Source: Andeanibacterium sp036384795
GTDB lineage: Bacteria > Pseudomonadota > Alphaproteobacteria > Sphingomonadales > Sphingomonadaceae
NCBI GenBank assembly: GCA_036384795.1
Contig: DASVLP010000014.1
Span: 62,001 to 126,000 of the forward strand
Direction of reading: 5' to 3'
Length of the DNA: 64,000 bases
The notes under the pieces are model-generated. The model saw nothing but the letters and a program-made list of their open reading frames with translations. It searched no databases and had not been told where the DNA came from. Shown in pieces: positions 43,118 to 52,826 of this stretch (the stretch's first letter is position 1; every line of letters begins with the position of its first letter). A program made the position numbers and the translations under genes.

Positions 43118-44986
43118 TTGACGATGCGTCGATTGTACTGGGTCCTCGCGGCGGCATGGCTCGCCGCGATAGCCTGCGCCGCCCCCGCGCAGCTTGCGGT
43201 GCCTGTCGCCAGCGACAGCACCCAGGCGAGCACCGCCACCCAACAGGTGGCGGTGCCGTCGGCGCAAGTGGAGCCATACACCCCCGCAACGATCGACGTG
43301 CCCCCGCCGACGGCCGATGTGCCGGCCCCGCAGCCTCAGGCGACGCAACCGCCGGACCAACCGCCTCCGGCCGCGACGCCGCCCCCTCCCAACGAGTTCG
43401 AGACGTACGTCTCGGAGATCGCCGGCAAACCCCTGCGGCGCTTCGGCGCCGAATTGCTTGTTCCGGGGGCGCGCAATTTCACCGCGCCGCCGACCACCGC
43501 GATCCCGCCAGACTACCGGATCAATCCCGGCGACGAGCTGACCCTCGGCCTTACCGGCGCGGTCCAGGCCACCGGCGTGCGGCTCAGGGTCGGCAACGAC
43601 GGGCGCATCTTCGTGCCGAAGGTTGGCGCCGTCACCGTGGGCGGGGTACGCTACGGCGACCTTCACGACGTGATCGCGCGCGAGGTTTCGCGCCAGTACC
43701 GCGACTTCGACCTCGAGGTGACGGTATCGCGCCTGCACGGCATCACCGTCTACGTCACCGGATTCGCCGCGCGGCCCGGATCGTACACCGTCGGCAGCCT
43801 GTCGACCCTGGTCAACGCCGTGCTCGCCGCCGGAGGGCCTTCGTCCGGCGGCAGCTTCCGCTCGATGCAGCTGCGCCGCGACGGTCGCCTGGTCTCCGAT
43901 TTCGACCTCTACGACCTGCTGCTGCGCGGCGACAAGACCGGCGATGCGGTGCTGCAGAACGGCGACGTGATCTACATCGCGCCGGCCGGAGAGCAAGTCG
44001 CGGTGATCGGCAGCGTCAATCGCGAAGGCATCTACGAACTCGCTCCCGGCGAGAAGCTGACCGACGCGGTGCTCTACGCCGGCGGCGTCAACACGGTCGC
44101 CGACAGCAGCCGGCTGATGGTGTTCAACGGCATGGTCGGCGGCGTGCCCGGCTGGCGCGAGGTCACGCCGGACGAGGCGCGCACCCGCGTTGCCGAGCGC
44201 GGCGACGTGATCCGCGTGCTTTCGGGCGTCGGCATCGCGTTGCCGATCGCGCAGCAATCGGTGCTGGTGACGATTGGCGGCGAAGTCGCGCGCCCCGGCC
44301 GGTATTACTTCGCCCCGGGCACGCGCCTTGCCGACGTGATCGCGCGCGCGGGCGGGCTTACCCCGCAGGCCTTTCCCTATGCTTCGGTGTTCACCCGCGA
44401 GAGCGTCAAGCACCAGCAGCAGCTGAGCTACGACCGGGCGGTGAACGACGTGGAGATGCTGCTGACCGCGCAGCCCGTCACTTCCGCAAACCGGGCCGAA
44501 CGCGTCCAGCCGGCCGATCTCGCGCTGGTCCAGTCGGTGGTCGCCCAGATGCGCAAGCGCAAGCCCGATGGGCGCGTGGTGATGGACATCCCGGTCAACG
44601 CGACTTCGCTGCCCGGCGACATGGTGCTCGAGAACAACGACACGATCTACATTCCGACCCAGCCGGTGACCGTCGGCGTGTTCGGCTCGGTGCCGAGCCC
44701 GGGCTCGTTCACCTACCACCAGGGCGAGCGCATCGGCGAGTACGTGAAGGCCGCCGGCGGGGTGCAGGAGATCGGCGACAAGAGCGAGATCTTCGTCGTC
44801 CGCGCGAACGGCACGGTGCTGGCCAAGGGCCGCGACGCATTGCGGGCGCCGGCGCTGCCGGGCGACCTGGTCTATGTCCCGATCGACGCCAACCGCGGCG
44901 AGTTCTGGGCACGGCTGCGCGACATCACCAGCAGCATCTTCGGCGGGCTGTTCGGCGCCGCGACGATCAAGGCGGCGGTCGATTGA
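43118..44986 (+). CDS. Polysaccharide export protein with SLBB domains (Wza/KpsD type)
   Basis: 622 residues from TTG 43118, placed nine bases after GGAAGGA; an ATG two codons later is also possible. Signal peptide ends around residue 25. A Pro/Thr/Ala-rich stretch (about 45-95) precedes the poly-export domain (YRINPGDELTLGLTG, VPKVGAVTVGG) and repeated SLBB units (VYVTGFAARPGSYTVG, VAVIGSVNREGIYEL, VTIGGEVARPGRYYF, VGVFGSVPSPGSFTY). It should form the outer-membrane/periplasmic channel for the polymer. Its stop overlaps the TTG of the next gene. Confidence 0.92.
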   Translation: MTMRRLYWVLAAAWLAAIACAAPAQLAVPVASDSTQASTATQQVAVPSAQVEPYTPATIDVPPPTADVPAPQPQATQPPDQPPPAATPPPPNEFETYVSEIAGKPLRRFGAELLVPGARNFTAPPTTAIPPDYRINPGDELTLGLTGAVQATGVRLRVGNDGRIFVPKVGAVTVGGVRYGDLHDVIAREVSRQYRDFDLEVTVSRLHGITVYVTGFAARPGSYTVGSLSTLVNAVLAAGGPSSGGSFRSMQLRRDGRLVSDFDLYDLLLRGDKTGDAVLQNGDVIYIAPAGEQVAVIGSVNREGIYELAPGEKLTDAVLYAGGVNTVADSSRLMVFNGMVGGVPGWREVTPDEARTRVAERGDVIRVLSGVGIALPIAQQSVLVTIGGEVARPGRYYFAPGTRLADVIARAGGLTPQAFPYASVFTRESVKHQQQLSYDRAVNDVEMLLTAQPVTSANRAERVQPADLALVQSVVAQMRKRKPDGRVVMDIPVNATSLPGDMVLENNDTIYIPTQPVTVGVFGSVPSPGSFTYHQGERIGEYVKAAGGVQEIGDKSEIFVVRANGTVLAKGRDALRAPALPGDLVYVPIDANRGEFWARLRDITSSIFGGLFGAATIKAAVD

Positions 44987-46110
44987 GCGCGCTGGAGGAC
45001 GGCTGGCGGCGGGGCACCGCCATCGTCGCAGACCCCCGCCGGCGGCGGTGGGGCTATGCGGCAATTGCGCTGGTGCTGGTGGTGCTGAGCGTGTTCCCGC
45101 CCCCGTACGTCGCGCGGGCGAAGGTGGTGCCGCAGGACAGCTCGACGCTCGGGCTCGGTTCGACGATGACCGCGCTCGGGGGTCAGTTGCAGAACTTCGC
45201 CGCGCTGCTCGGCGGGGGGCGTCAGCCGATCGACATGTATCTCGCGATCGGCCGCAGCGCGGAAGTGGAAGACGCGGTGATCGCGAAGCTCAAGCTGGCC
45301 GACCCGAGGAATTATTCGAGCGTGGCGGCCGCCCGACGAAAGCTCGAGCATAAGGTCGACGTGCATTCGCTGACCGGCGGGATCATCGAGATCGAGACGC
45401 GCACCCACAACCCCGCCGAATCGCAGAAGCTCACCGATGCGTACGTCTCCGCGATCAGCGACCGGATCGTCGCGCTGGGCCGCGAACGGGTCGAGCGCAA
45501 ACGCAATGTGGTGATGCAGCGCTTCAGGGAAGCCGCCGACCGCGTGACCAAAACCCAGGCCGCGCTGGAGAACTTTCGACTGCGCAACCATTTGGCGGAA
45601 CCGCAGGCCGAGCTGGGCAGCGCCTTGTCGCTACGCGCAGCGCTTGAGGCGCAGCTCCAGGCCAAGCAGGTCGAACTCAACACCCTGCGACAGTTCCAGG
45701 GGCCGGAAAATCCGCAACTGAAGGCAGTGCAGGAGCAGGTCGCCAATCTCCAGGCGCAGATCGCCAGGACCGCGACTCCAGCGGCCGGCGCGGCGGGGCC
45801 GAACGTTGCCGGGCTTACCGAAGTGTCGGGGGAATACCTCGACCTCTATCGCGATTATCTGTTCGCGCAGGCGCTCTACGAGGTCTATTCCCGCTCGTCG
45901 GAGGAAGTGGCGGTCGAGGCGCTGGCCGGCGAGACCGCGTCCGACGTCCAGGTGATCGAAGCCGCGCATCTCGACCCGGACCGCAAGTACAATGTCCCCG
46001 CCGTCGCCGCGCTCGCGTTGGTGATCCTGCTTGCGCTGTTCACGGAACTCTATGCCCCGGCGACCGGCATCGACTTGCAGCTCGGGAGGAAACGGGAGGA
46101 CGGCCGATGA
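44983..46110 (+). CDS. Polysaccharide chain-length/co-polymerase protein (Wzz-like, no kinase)
   Basis: 375 residues from TTG 44983, overlapping the export gene stop (TTGA). One membrane segment near residues 24-43 (WGYAAIALVLVVLSVFPPPY), a long periplasmic helical region (GRERVERKRNVVMQRFREAA, LRAALEAQLQAKQVELNTLR), and a second membrane segment near 343-363. The C-terminus has no tyrosine-kinase P-loop, so it is a Wzz/KpsE-like protein and not a full Wzc. Works with the export protein to span the envelope. Confidence 0.85.
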   Translation: MSALEDGWRRGTAIVADPRRRRWGYAAIALVLVVLSVFPPPYVARAKVVPQDSSTLGLGSTMTALGGQLQNFAALLGGGRQPIDMYLAIGRSAEVEDAVIAKLKLADPRNYSSVAAARRKLEHKVDVHSLTGGIIEIETRTHNPAESQKLTDAYVSAISDRIVALGRERVERKRNVVMQRFREAADRVTKTQAALENFRLRNHLAEPQAELGSALSLRAALEAQLQAKQVELNTLRQFQGPENPQLKAVQEQVANLQAQIARTATPAAGAAGPNVAGLTEVSGEYLDLYRDYLFAQALYEVYSRSSEEVAVEALAGETASDVQVIEAAHLDPDRKYNVPAVAALALVILLALFTELYAPATGIDLQLGRKREDGR

Positions 46111-47084
46111 CGGCCGCCGAAGCTCCCGAACTTTCGATCGTCATTCCCTGCTACAACGAGGAAGCGAACGTCCGCGCGATCTGCGCGGCGGTTACCGAAG
46201 CGGCGGAGCGCGAAGTCCGCTCGCACGAAATCGTGCTGATAGACAACCGCTCGACCGACCGCACGCGCGCGATCATTCGCGAGCTGTGCGCCGGCGATCT
46301 CCGCATTCGCGCGATCTTCAACACCCGCAACTTCGGCCAGATGCGCTCCCCCACCCACGGCATCTACCAGGCGAGGGGGCGCGCGGTGATCGGAATGTGC
46401 GCCGATTTCCAAGATCCGCCCGCGATGATTGGCGAGTTCGTGCGCGCCTGGCGCACCGGCGGACGGATCGTGCTCGCCCAGCGCCGTTCCGAACGCGCCG
46501 GGCCGGTGCTGCGTTTCGTGCGTTGGGCCGGCTACGGCATTCTTGCGCGCTACGGCGATTACCCGGTGATCCCGGGGGTCACCGGTTTTGGCCTCTATGA
46601 CCGCGAGGTGGTCGACACGCTGCGCAAGTGGAACGAGCCCGAGCCGTTTTTCCGTGGAATGCTGGTGGAAAGCGGCTTTCCGGTAACGCTGGTGCCGTTC
46701 GACCGGCCGCCGCGCGCCGCCGGCGAAAGCAAGAACAACGTCGCCGCGCTCTATTCATTCGCGATTTCGAGCATCGCAGGGTCGGCGCGCAAGCTGCTGC
46801 GCCTGCCGATTCTGCTGTCGCTGGGGACCGGTACGATCGCTGCCCTCCTGCTGCTCGGCGCGGTTGCCGCCCTGTTTCTCGGCGGCCCGGCGCTAGCGTT
46901 GTTCGCTTTCGGAACCGGCGCCGGCATATTCGCGACGATCTTGCTGTTCCTGGGGCTGATCGGCGAGCAAGTGCGAATCGTTTCCGAACGGAGCCGCAAT
47001 GCACCGCTCGTGATCGAGGAGGAGCGGATAAACTTTCCTTCCGATGCGCCCGAAACCCCGTCAAACCGGCTGCGCAGCGCATGA
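46107..47084 (+). CDS. Family 2 glycosyltransferase, polyprenyl-phosphate type (GtrB/DPM1-like)
   Basis: 325 residues. GT-A fold with LSIVIPCYNEEANV, VLIDNRSTDRT and metal site CADFQDPP (DPM1-like D-x-Q-D). Two membrane helices at about 235-300 anchor it. This type moves a sugar from a nucleotide donor to undecaprenyl phosphate on the cytoplasmic side. ATGA overlaps both neighbours. With the GtrA-like protein at 51206 and membrane glycosyltransferases nearby it could form a Gtr-style decoration pathway. Confidence 0.9.
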   Translation: MTAAEAPELSIVIPCYNEEANVRAICAAVTEAAEREVRSHEIVLIDNRSTDRTRAIIRELCAGDLRIRAIFNTRNFGQMRSPTHGIYQARGRAVIGMCADFQDPPAMIGEFVRAWRTGGRIVLAQRRSERAGPVLRFVRWAGYGILARYGDYPVIPGVTGFGLYDREVVDTLRKWNEPEPFFRGMLVESGFPVTLVPFDRPPRAAGESKNNVAALYSFAISSIAGSARKLLRLPILLSLGTGTIAALLLLGAVAALFLGGPALALFAFGTGAGIFATILLFLGLIGEQVRIVSERSRNAPLVIEEERINFPSDAPETPSNRLRSA

Positions 47085-48385
47085 TCGCGCGTACCAGGCC
47101 CTATCTCCCGCCGTTGCCCGAAGCGCTGCTGGCGCTCGCCGTGATGGCGAGCTTCGGCCTGGCGGCGCTGTTCTTTGCCCGCAACGGCTATCTGCCGCAG
47201 CCGTTCATCTTCGACACCAACGACACGTTCATGGATTGGTTCAACACGTCCTACTGGGCGAACAACCCAGGCACCTACGACGTGTGGCGTAGCATCTATC
47301 CACCCCTATCGTTCGTGTTCCTCAACATCTTCAGCGTGCACGATTGCTACCTTCAGTCGCCGTTCTTCGCGCGCGATTGCGACTGGATCGGGCGCAGCGC
47401 GATTGTCGTGCTCTATATGCTCGATGTGGCGTTGTTGTGGCTCGCGTTTCGCCGCAACTGCCGGCGCACCGCGATACCCCGGACGCTGGCGTTCGCGGTG
47501 GGCATGCCGCTGCTGTTCACGCTCGAGCGCGGCAACCTGATCCTCGCCGCGCTCGCCGCATTCATCCTCGCGCATGGGCCATTGGTGCGCTCGCCGCTGT
47601 GGCGTGGGCTGGCCAATGCGTTGGCGATCAACTTCAAGCCCTATCTGGTGATCCCGTCCGCCGCCCTGGCGCTGAAGCGCAAGTGGCGCGCTCTTGAACT
47701 GGCCGGGATTGCGACCGTCGCGATTTACTTGATCACGCTCGCGCTGGTCGGCAGCGGCAGCCCGCTGGCGTTGCTCTCGAACACGGTCAACTGGGTGCAG
47801 TTCGTCAGTGGACAGGTATGGAACGAGGTCAATTACTCGACCAGCTACGCCTCGCTTCTGATGCTGCGGCAGGCGCAGGTGCCGCTGCTCGAGTTCGTAC
47901 CCTCGCGAGTGATCGAACGGATTGAATTCGTCGTACCGCTGCTTATCCGCGCGACCCAGGTGCTTGCGCTGGCGGTCGCGGCAGGAGCCTGGCTCCAGCC
48001 CAGGGCCCTCACCCATGCCCGCCTCGCCCTGATCCTGATCGGGGCCTATTTCGTCTCCCAATCGCCAGGCGGCTATACGCAGGTGTTCATCGTGTTCCTG
48101 GTGTTCCTCGAGCCGTGGCAGGGCCTCGCGCCGAAGCTGGCGATCGTCGGCGCCTACCTGCTGTCGCTGGTCGGCGATTGGCCGCTCGCGACGGTGATGC
48201 AGCTCAATCTCGAGAGCTGGCTGTCCGGGCATCCGGTCTCGCCCAGCTTCGGCCTGACCGTGGGCCATTTCGCACGGCCAGGGGTGATTATCCTCCTTGT
48301 CTGGGTGCTGGGCGCTGATTCGCTGGTGCGGGTGGCGAAGGCGCACCTGGAATACCGGCCGAACCTGGGGCTCGCACCCGCATGA
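47081..48385 (+). CDS. Multi-pass membrane protein, GT-C-type glycosyltransferase (GT87-like)
   Basis: 434 residues with about ten membrane segments. The first periplasmic loop contains FDTNDTFMDWFNTSYW with acidic residues where GT-C enzymes keep their catalytic Asp, and a central helix has FTLERGNLILAALAAF and NFKPYLVIPSAALALKRKW, as in GT87 (polyprenyl-phosphomannose-type) transferases. It probably transfers a sugar from a lipid carrier at the periplasmic face. ATGA overlaps with both neighbours. Donor and acceptor unknown. Confidence 0.78.
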   Translation: MIARTRPYLPPLPEALLALAVMASFGLAALFFARNGYLPQPFIFDTNDTFMDWFNTSYWANNPGTYDVWRSIYPPLSFVFLNIFSVHDCYLQSPFFARDCDWIGRSAIVVLYMLDVALLWLAFRRNCRRTAIPRTLAFAVGMPLLFTLERGNLILAALAAFILAHGPLVRSPLWRGLANALAINFKPYLVIPSAALALKRKWRALELAGIATVAIYLITLALVGSGSPLALLSNTVNWVQFVSGQVWNEVNYSTSYASLLMLRQAQVPLLEFVPSRVIERIEFVVPLLIRATQVLALAVAAGAWLQPRALTHARLALILIGAYFVSQSPGGYTQVFIVFLVFLEPWQGLAPKLAIVGAYLLSLVGDWPLATVMQLNLESWLSGHPVSPSFGLTVGHFARPGVIILLVWVLGADSLVRVAKAHLEYRPNLGLAPA

Positions 48386-49392
48386 TCCCGGCGCAGGACC
48401 TCGATGCGATGGACGCCGCACTCGCACCGCTGTGGCCCAGGCTCGACGGCGCGCGGCTGTTCATGACCGGGGGCACCGGGTTCATCGGGCGGTGGATGCT
48501 CGAAGCGCTGGCGCGCGCGCCGATTTCCATCGCCGTGACGCTGCTGAGCCGCGACCCGGACGCATTCGCCAAGCGCGCGCCGCATCTCGCCGCGCGGTGC
48601 ACGCTGGTTCGGGGCGACGTGATGGCGCTGCCCGAAGTCGGCGGCGGCTTCACCCACATCGTCCACGGCGCCACCGATGCGAGCGCCGAGCTCAACGCGA
48701 ACGACCCGCTGCGGATGTTCGGCACGATCCTCACCGGCACTCGCGCGGCGCTCGAGCTTGCGCGGGCGAACGGTGCGCGGATGCTGATGATGAGCTCGGG
48801 CGCGGTCTACGGCCGCCAGCCGTGGGATGTAAGCCACGTCGGCGAGGACGACCGTGGCGGACCGGACCCGCGCGATCCGCGCTCCGCCTACGGCGAAGGC
48901 AAGCGCGCGGCGGAGATGCTGTGCGCGATCTACGGCAAGCAGTTCGGAGTGGACGTGGTGACCGCGCGGATCTTCGCGCTGCTCGGTCCGCTGCTGTCGC
49001 TCGACATCCACTTCGCCGCGGGCAACTTCATCCGCGACGCGATCGCCGGACAGACGATCCGGGTCGAGGGCTCAGGCGAGGCGGTGCGTTCCTACCTCTA
49101 CGCCGCCGATCTCGCGGTGTGGCTGTGGACCTTGCTGATCGACGGAGAGCCGGGCGCGACTTACAACGTCGGCTCGGAGGAAGACGTGTCGATCGCCGAG
49201 CTCGCCCGGCGCACCGCAGCGCTGCTCGGCGCTCCGCAAGTCGAAGTGCTCGGCCGCCCCGATCCCGGCTGGAACCCCGGCCGCTACGTTCCCTCGACCG
49301 GGCGCATCCGCACCGACCTCGGCCTTGCCGCCACGGTGCCGCTCGACGAGGCAATCCGGCGCACCGCCGCCGCCAACGGATGGACCCGATGA
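48382..49392 (+). CDS. NAD(P)-dependent sugar epimerase/reductase (SDR family)
   Basis: 336 residues. Extended SDR fold: FMTGGTGFIGRWML (nucleotide loop, about 28-41), SSGAVYGRQ (catalytic Ser) and YGEGKRAAEML (Tyr-x-x-x-Lys). Acts on a nucleotide-linked sugar. Because rfbF and rfbG are in the same locus, a CDP-sugar is the likely substrate, as for CDP-paratose, abequose or yersiniose reductases. ATGA overlaps on both sides. Exact product not determinable from sequence. Confidence 0.85.
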   Translation: MIPAQDLDAMDAALAPLWPRLDGARLFMTGGTGFIGRWMLEALARAPISIAVTLLSRDPDAFAKRAPHLAARCTLVRGDVMALPEVGGGFTHIVHGATDASAELNANDPLRMFGTILTGTRAALELARANGARMLMMSSGAVYGRQPWDVSHVGEDDRGGPDPRDPRSAYGEGKRAAEMLCAIYGKQFGVDVVTARIFALLGPLLSLDIHFAAGNFIRDAIAGQTIRVEGSGEAVRSYLYAADLAVWLWTLLIDGEPGATYNVGSEEDVSIAELARRTAALLGAPQVEVLGRPDPGWNPGRYVPSTGRIRTDLGLAATVPLDEAIRRTAAANGWTR

Positions 49393-51209
49393 CCAAGATC
49401 AAGCTTTCCCACTGGCTCGCCGAATGGCTGGTCGACCACGGCATCCAAGACGTGTTCATGCTCACCGGCGGCGGGGCGATGCACCTCAACCATTCGCTCG
49501 GCACCCATCCAGCGCTCAAGACCACGTTCTGCCACCACGAGCAGGCGCTCGCGATGGCGGCCGAGGCCTATGCCCGGCTGACCAATCGCCCGGCGGTGGT
49601 CAACGTCACCTCGGGCCCCGGCGGCACCAATGCGATCACCGGGGTCTATGGCGCATACGTCGACTCGATCCCGATGCTGGTGATCTCGGGCCAGGTGAAG
49701 CGCGAGACCACGGTGCGTTCGACCGGGCTGCCATTGCGCCAGCTGGGCGACCAGGAGCTCGACATCGAGGAACTGGTGCGCCCGGTGACCAAGTACGCGG
49801 CGATGGTCAACGATCCGCTGGAAATCCGCTGGCAGATCGAGAAGGCACTGCACCTTGCGACCACCGGCCGCCCGGGCCCGGTGTGGCTCGACATCCCGCT
49901 CGACGTGCAGGCGTCGATGATCGAGCCGGATGAGTTGACCGGGTTCGATCCCGCCGATCTCGACGAGCCGTGGCGCGGAACCGACCTTCAACGCACCGCC
50001 GCCGACATCCTGGAGAAGCTGCAAGCGGCCGAGCGCCCGGTGGTCTTCGCCGGGGCCGGGGTCCGCCTCAGCGGGATGCACGGCGAGTTCATCCGCCTGA
50101 TCGAGCGGCTCGGGATCCCGGTGGTCACTGGCTGGAACGCGCACGACGCGCTGTGGAACGATCACCCGCTCTACGCCGGGCGGCCCGGCACGGTCGGCGA
50201 CCGGGGCGGCAACATGGTGACCCAGAGCGCCGACCTGCTGCTGGTGCTGGGCAGCCGGCTCAACATTCGCCAGGTCAGCTACAACTGGCAGAGCTTCGCG
50301 CGCGAGGCTTACAAGATCTGGGTCGATATCGATCCGCTCGAACTGCAGAAGCCGACCGTCACGCCGGACATGCCGGTGGTGGCGGACCTTGCAGAGCTGA
50401 TCCCGGCGCTGCTCGCCGCATCGTGGCCCGGCCCGACCGATGCCCACCGCGAATGGCTCGCCTGGGCGAAAGAGCGCGTCGCGCGGTTCCCCGCGGTGCT
50501 GCCCGAATACCATGACCACGGCCCGGCCAATCATCCCTATGTCGCGATGGAAAAGCTGTTCGATGCGCTGGGGGCGGAGGACATCGTCGTCACCGGCAAC
50601 GGCAGTGCCTGCGTGGTCAGCTTCCAGAGCGCGAAATTGCATCCCGGCCAGCGGCTGTGGACCAACTCGGGCTGCGCGACGATGGGCTACGATCTGCCAG
50701 CCGCGATCGGCGTCTGCGCGGCGACCGAGGGCAAGCAACGGGTGATCTGCATCGCCGGCGACGGCAGCATCATGATGAACCTGCAGGAACTCCAGACGAT
50801 CGCCGGCTACGGCTGGCCGGTAAAGGTGTTCCTGCTCAATAACGGCGGCTACGTCTCGATCTTCCAGACCCACCGCAACTTCTTCAACGGGGTCGAGGTC
50901 GGCGGCGGGCCGCGCAGCAACGTGACGTTCCCCGACTTCGGCAAAGTCGCGGGCGCCTTCGGGTTCGCGTACAGCCGCGCCGACAGCCACAACGACCTGC
51001 CCGGCGCGATCGCCGCGACCCTCGCTTCGGACGGTCCCGCAATGTGCGAGATCATGATCGACGGCGATGTCGGCTTCGCGCCCAAGCTCGGCGCCAAAGT
51101 GCATCCCGACGGGCGGATCACCTCGCCCCCGCTCGAGGATCTCTCGCCGTTCCTGCCGCGCGAGGTGCTCGAGGAGAACATGGCGATCCCGTTGATGGAA
51201 GAGCAGTGA
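49389..51209 (+). CDS. Thiamine-diphosphate enzyme, acetolactate-synthase-like
   Basis: 606 residues. Full ThDP fold: N-terminal domain with catalytic Glu in HHEQALAMAAEAYA and SGPGGTNAITG, a central FAD/nucleotide-type domain, and C-terminal ThDP motif IAGDGSIMMNLQELQTIAG ending in LLNNGGY. True acetolactate synthase is unlikely because no regulatory subunit is present and the gene lies in a sugar operon. The best-known enzyme of this kind in a sugar pathway is YerE of Yersinia, which adds a two-carbon unit from pyruvate to a CDP-4-keto-sugar. With rfbF-rfbG and an SDR gene next door, a similar branched CDP-sugar is a reasonable inference. Confidence 0.82.
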   Translation: MTKIKLSHWLAEWLVDHGIQDVFMLTGGGAMHLNHSLGTHPALKTTFCHHEQALAMAAEAYARLTNRPAVVNVTSGPGGTNAITGVYGAYVDSIPMLVISGQVKRETTVRSTGLPLRQLGDQELDIEELVRPVTKYAAMVNDPLEIRWQIEKALHLATTGRPGPVWLDIPLDVQASMIEPDELTGFDPADLDEPWRGTDLQRTAADILEKLQAAERPVVFAGAGVRLSGMHGEFIRLIERLGIPVVTGWNAHDALWNDHPLYAGRPGTVGDRGGNMVTQSADLLLVLGSRLNIRQVSYNWQSFAREAYKIWVDIDPLELQKPTVTPDMPVVADLAELIPALLAASWPGPTDAHREWLAWAKERVARFPAVLPEYHDHGPANHPYVAMEKLFDALGAEDIVVTGNGSACVVSFQSAKLHPGQRLWTNSGCATMGYDLPAAIGVCAATEGKQRVICIAGDGSIMMNLQELQTIAGYGWPVKVFLLNNGGYVSIFQTHRNFFNGVEVGGGPRSNVTFPDFGKVAGAFGFAYSRADSHNDLPGAIAATLASDGPAMCEIMIDGDVGFAPKLGAKVHPDGRITSPPLEDLSPFLPREVLEENMAIPLMEEQ

Positions 51210-51610
51210 ACCTCGCTGCGATGAAGGCTGAAGGCGGCCGCCCGGTGCGGTTCCTCATCGCCGGCGGGATCAACACCCTGTTCGGCCTGGCGATCTATCC
51301 GCTGCTGCTGTGGTGCTTTCCGGCGCTGAGGATGCACTACATGGTCGGCCTGCTGATCGCCCAGGTACTGGGGGTGAGCTTCGCATTCACCACCTACAAG
51401 CTCGGGGTGTTCCGCACGAAGGGCAAGCTGCTGCGCGAGTTCGGCGCGTTCGCGAGCTTCTACCTGTTCAACTACGTCGCCAACTGGGCCGCGCTGCCAT
51501 TGCTGGTGGAGGTCGGCCACGTGCCGCCGATCATCGCGCAGCTGGGGTTCACCGTCGTGTTGGTGATCGGCAGCTGGTTCTGGCACAACCGGGTCACGTT
51601 CCGGCGGTGA
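51206..51610 (+). CDS. GtrA-like membrane protein
   Basis: 134 residues from GTG 51206, overlapping the stop of the ThDP gene. Four membrane segments with FLIAGGINTLFGLAIYPLLL at the start and LGFTVVLVIGSWFWHNRVTF at the end, the GtrA/DPMS-associated pattern. GtrA proteins are thought to flip polyprenyl-phosphate-linked sugars across the inner membrane, here probably the product of the GT2 enzyme at 46107. Last gene of the eight-gene plus-strand run; a hairpin follows. Confidence 0.88.
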   Translation: MNLAAMKAEGGRPVRFLIAGGINTLFGLAIYPLLLWCFPALRMHYMVGLLIAQVLGVSFAFTTYKLGVFRTKGKLLREFGAFASFYLFNYVANWAALPLLVEVGHVPPIIAQLGFTVVLVIGSWFWHNRVTFRR

Positions 51611-51693
51611 CCTCCCGCTGTCCCTGAAAGGACGGGTGGGGTGTCCCAGGGGATGCAAGGACGCGCCACTCCAGACGCCGTGCGACCCCACCC

Positions 51694-51720
51694 AACCCTC
51701 CCCCTCTCGGAGGGAGGGTT
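51694..51720. terminator. Hairpin between convergent sugar genes
   Basis: AACCCTCC (51694-51701) pairs with GGAGGGTT (51713-51720), followed by ATTT, in the gap between the GtrA gene and the convergent rfbG gene. Likely bidirectional, although the T tract is short. Confidence 0.6.
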
Positions 51721-51728
51721 ATTTCGTT

Positions 51729-52826
51729 TCAGGCGGCGAGACCGGCCGACGACGTTCCGCGCGCCGACGCGCTGTACCGCCCGATCTGCTGCAGCGTCAC
51801 CGCGCGCGCATCCTCGCCGCGCGCCACCGCTTGGTGCCATTGGACGATCCACTCGATCGCCTCGCCCAAGTCGAGCGCCGGTCGCCAGCCGAGCTCGGCA
51901 CGCGCTTTCGAGCTGTCGAGCCGCAGCAGGCCTGCCTCGTGCGGACGCGGGCCGCTGTCGGCGTCGGACGGCAGCGCGCCCTCGCCCCAGGCGGCGCGCA
52001 TCCGCTCGACGATCCAGCGCACCGGCCGGGCATCGTCGTCCGAGGGGCCGAAGTTCCAGCCGTCAGCCAATTGCCGCTCACCCGCAAGCAGGCGCTCGGC
52101 AAGCAGCAGGTAACCGTGCAGCGCGCCGAGCACGTGCTGCCACGGGCGCACCGAATCCGGCGAGCGCACCAACGGCGCGGCGCCCGCTTCGAACGCGCGG
52201 ACGAGATCGGGCACCAGCCGGTCCGCGGCCCAGTCGCCGCCGCCGATCACGTTGCCGGCGCGCACCGAGGCGAGCGCCGGGCCTTCGTTCTGCCAATAGG
52301 AGCGTCGCCATGCCGACACGACCAGCTCTGCGGCGCCCTTGGAGCTCGAATAGGGATCGTGCCCGCCCATCGCGTCGCTCTCGCGATAGGGCCAGGTCCA
52401 TTCGCGATTCTCGTAGCACTTGTCGCTGGTCACGCAGACCACCGCCTTGACCCCGCCTGACTGGCGCACCGCTTCGAGCAGATGGACCGTGCCCATCACG
52501 TTCACCGCATACGTCTCGACCGGCTCGCTGTACGACAGGCGCACCAGCGGCTGCGCGGCGAGATGGAACACCACCTCGGGCCGCGCCCGCTCCACCGCGG
52601 CGCACACCGCGGCAAGGTCGCGAACGTCGCCTGCGACATGATCGATCAGCTCGCCGATCCCGGCCACCTCGAACAGGCTCGGCTCGCTCGGCGGCGGCAA
52701 AGCAAAGCCGGTGACCCGCGCGCCCATCGCGGCGAGCCACAGCGAAAGCCAGCTGCCCTTGAACCCGGTATCGCCGGTGACAAGGACCCGCCGTCCGGCC
52801 CAGGCGGGATTCACCAGCGCTTCCAC
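51729..52826 (-). CDS. rfbG: CDP-glucose 4,6-dehydratase
   Basis: 365 residues from GTG 52826, four bases after GGGAGAGG; GTG 52814 would match the usual MVNP start. SDR fold with LVTGDTGFKGSWLSLWL, VFHLAAQPLVRLSY, VTSDKCYEN and catalytic Tyr in PYSSSKGAAEL, plus VRAGNVIGGGDWA, all hallmarks of RfbG. Converts CDP-glucose to CDP-4-keto-6-deoxyglucose. Overlaps rfbF by 16 bases at this start. The C-terminal part includes a long Ala-rich tail. Confidence 0.93.
   Translation of the reverse strand: MEALVNPAWAGRRVLVTGDTGFKGSWLSLWLAAMGARVTGFALPPPSEPSLFEVAGIGELIDHVAGDVRDLAAVCAAVERARPEVVFHLAAQPLVRLSYSEPVETYAVNVMGTVHLLEAVRQSGGVKAVVCVTSDKCYENREWTWPYRESDAMGGHDPYSSSKGAAELVVSAWRRSYWQNEGPALASVRAGNVIGGGDWAADRLVPDLVRAFEAGAAPLVRSPDSVRPWQHVLGALHGYLLLAERLLAGERQLADGWNFGPSDDDARPVRWIVERMRAAWGEGALPSDADSGPRPHEAGLLRLDSSKARAELGWRPALDLGEAIEWIVQWHQAVARGEDARAVTLQQIGRYSASARGTSSAGLAA

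Noticed and set aside
42986..45064. 692-codon minus-strand open frame opposite the export protein gene
   Set aside because: It covers the aldolase-export junction on the opposite strand and has only His/Arg/Asp-rich low-quality sequence.
49389..51209. Annotation as acetolactate synthase large subunit
   Set aside because: No small subunit or branched-chain amino-acid gene is nearby, and it overlaps sugar and GtrA genes; kept as a ThDP enzyme of unknown substrate.
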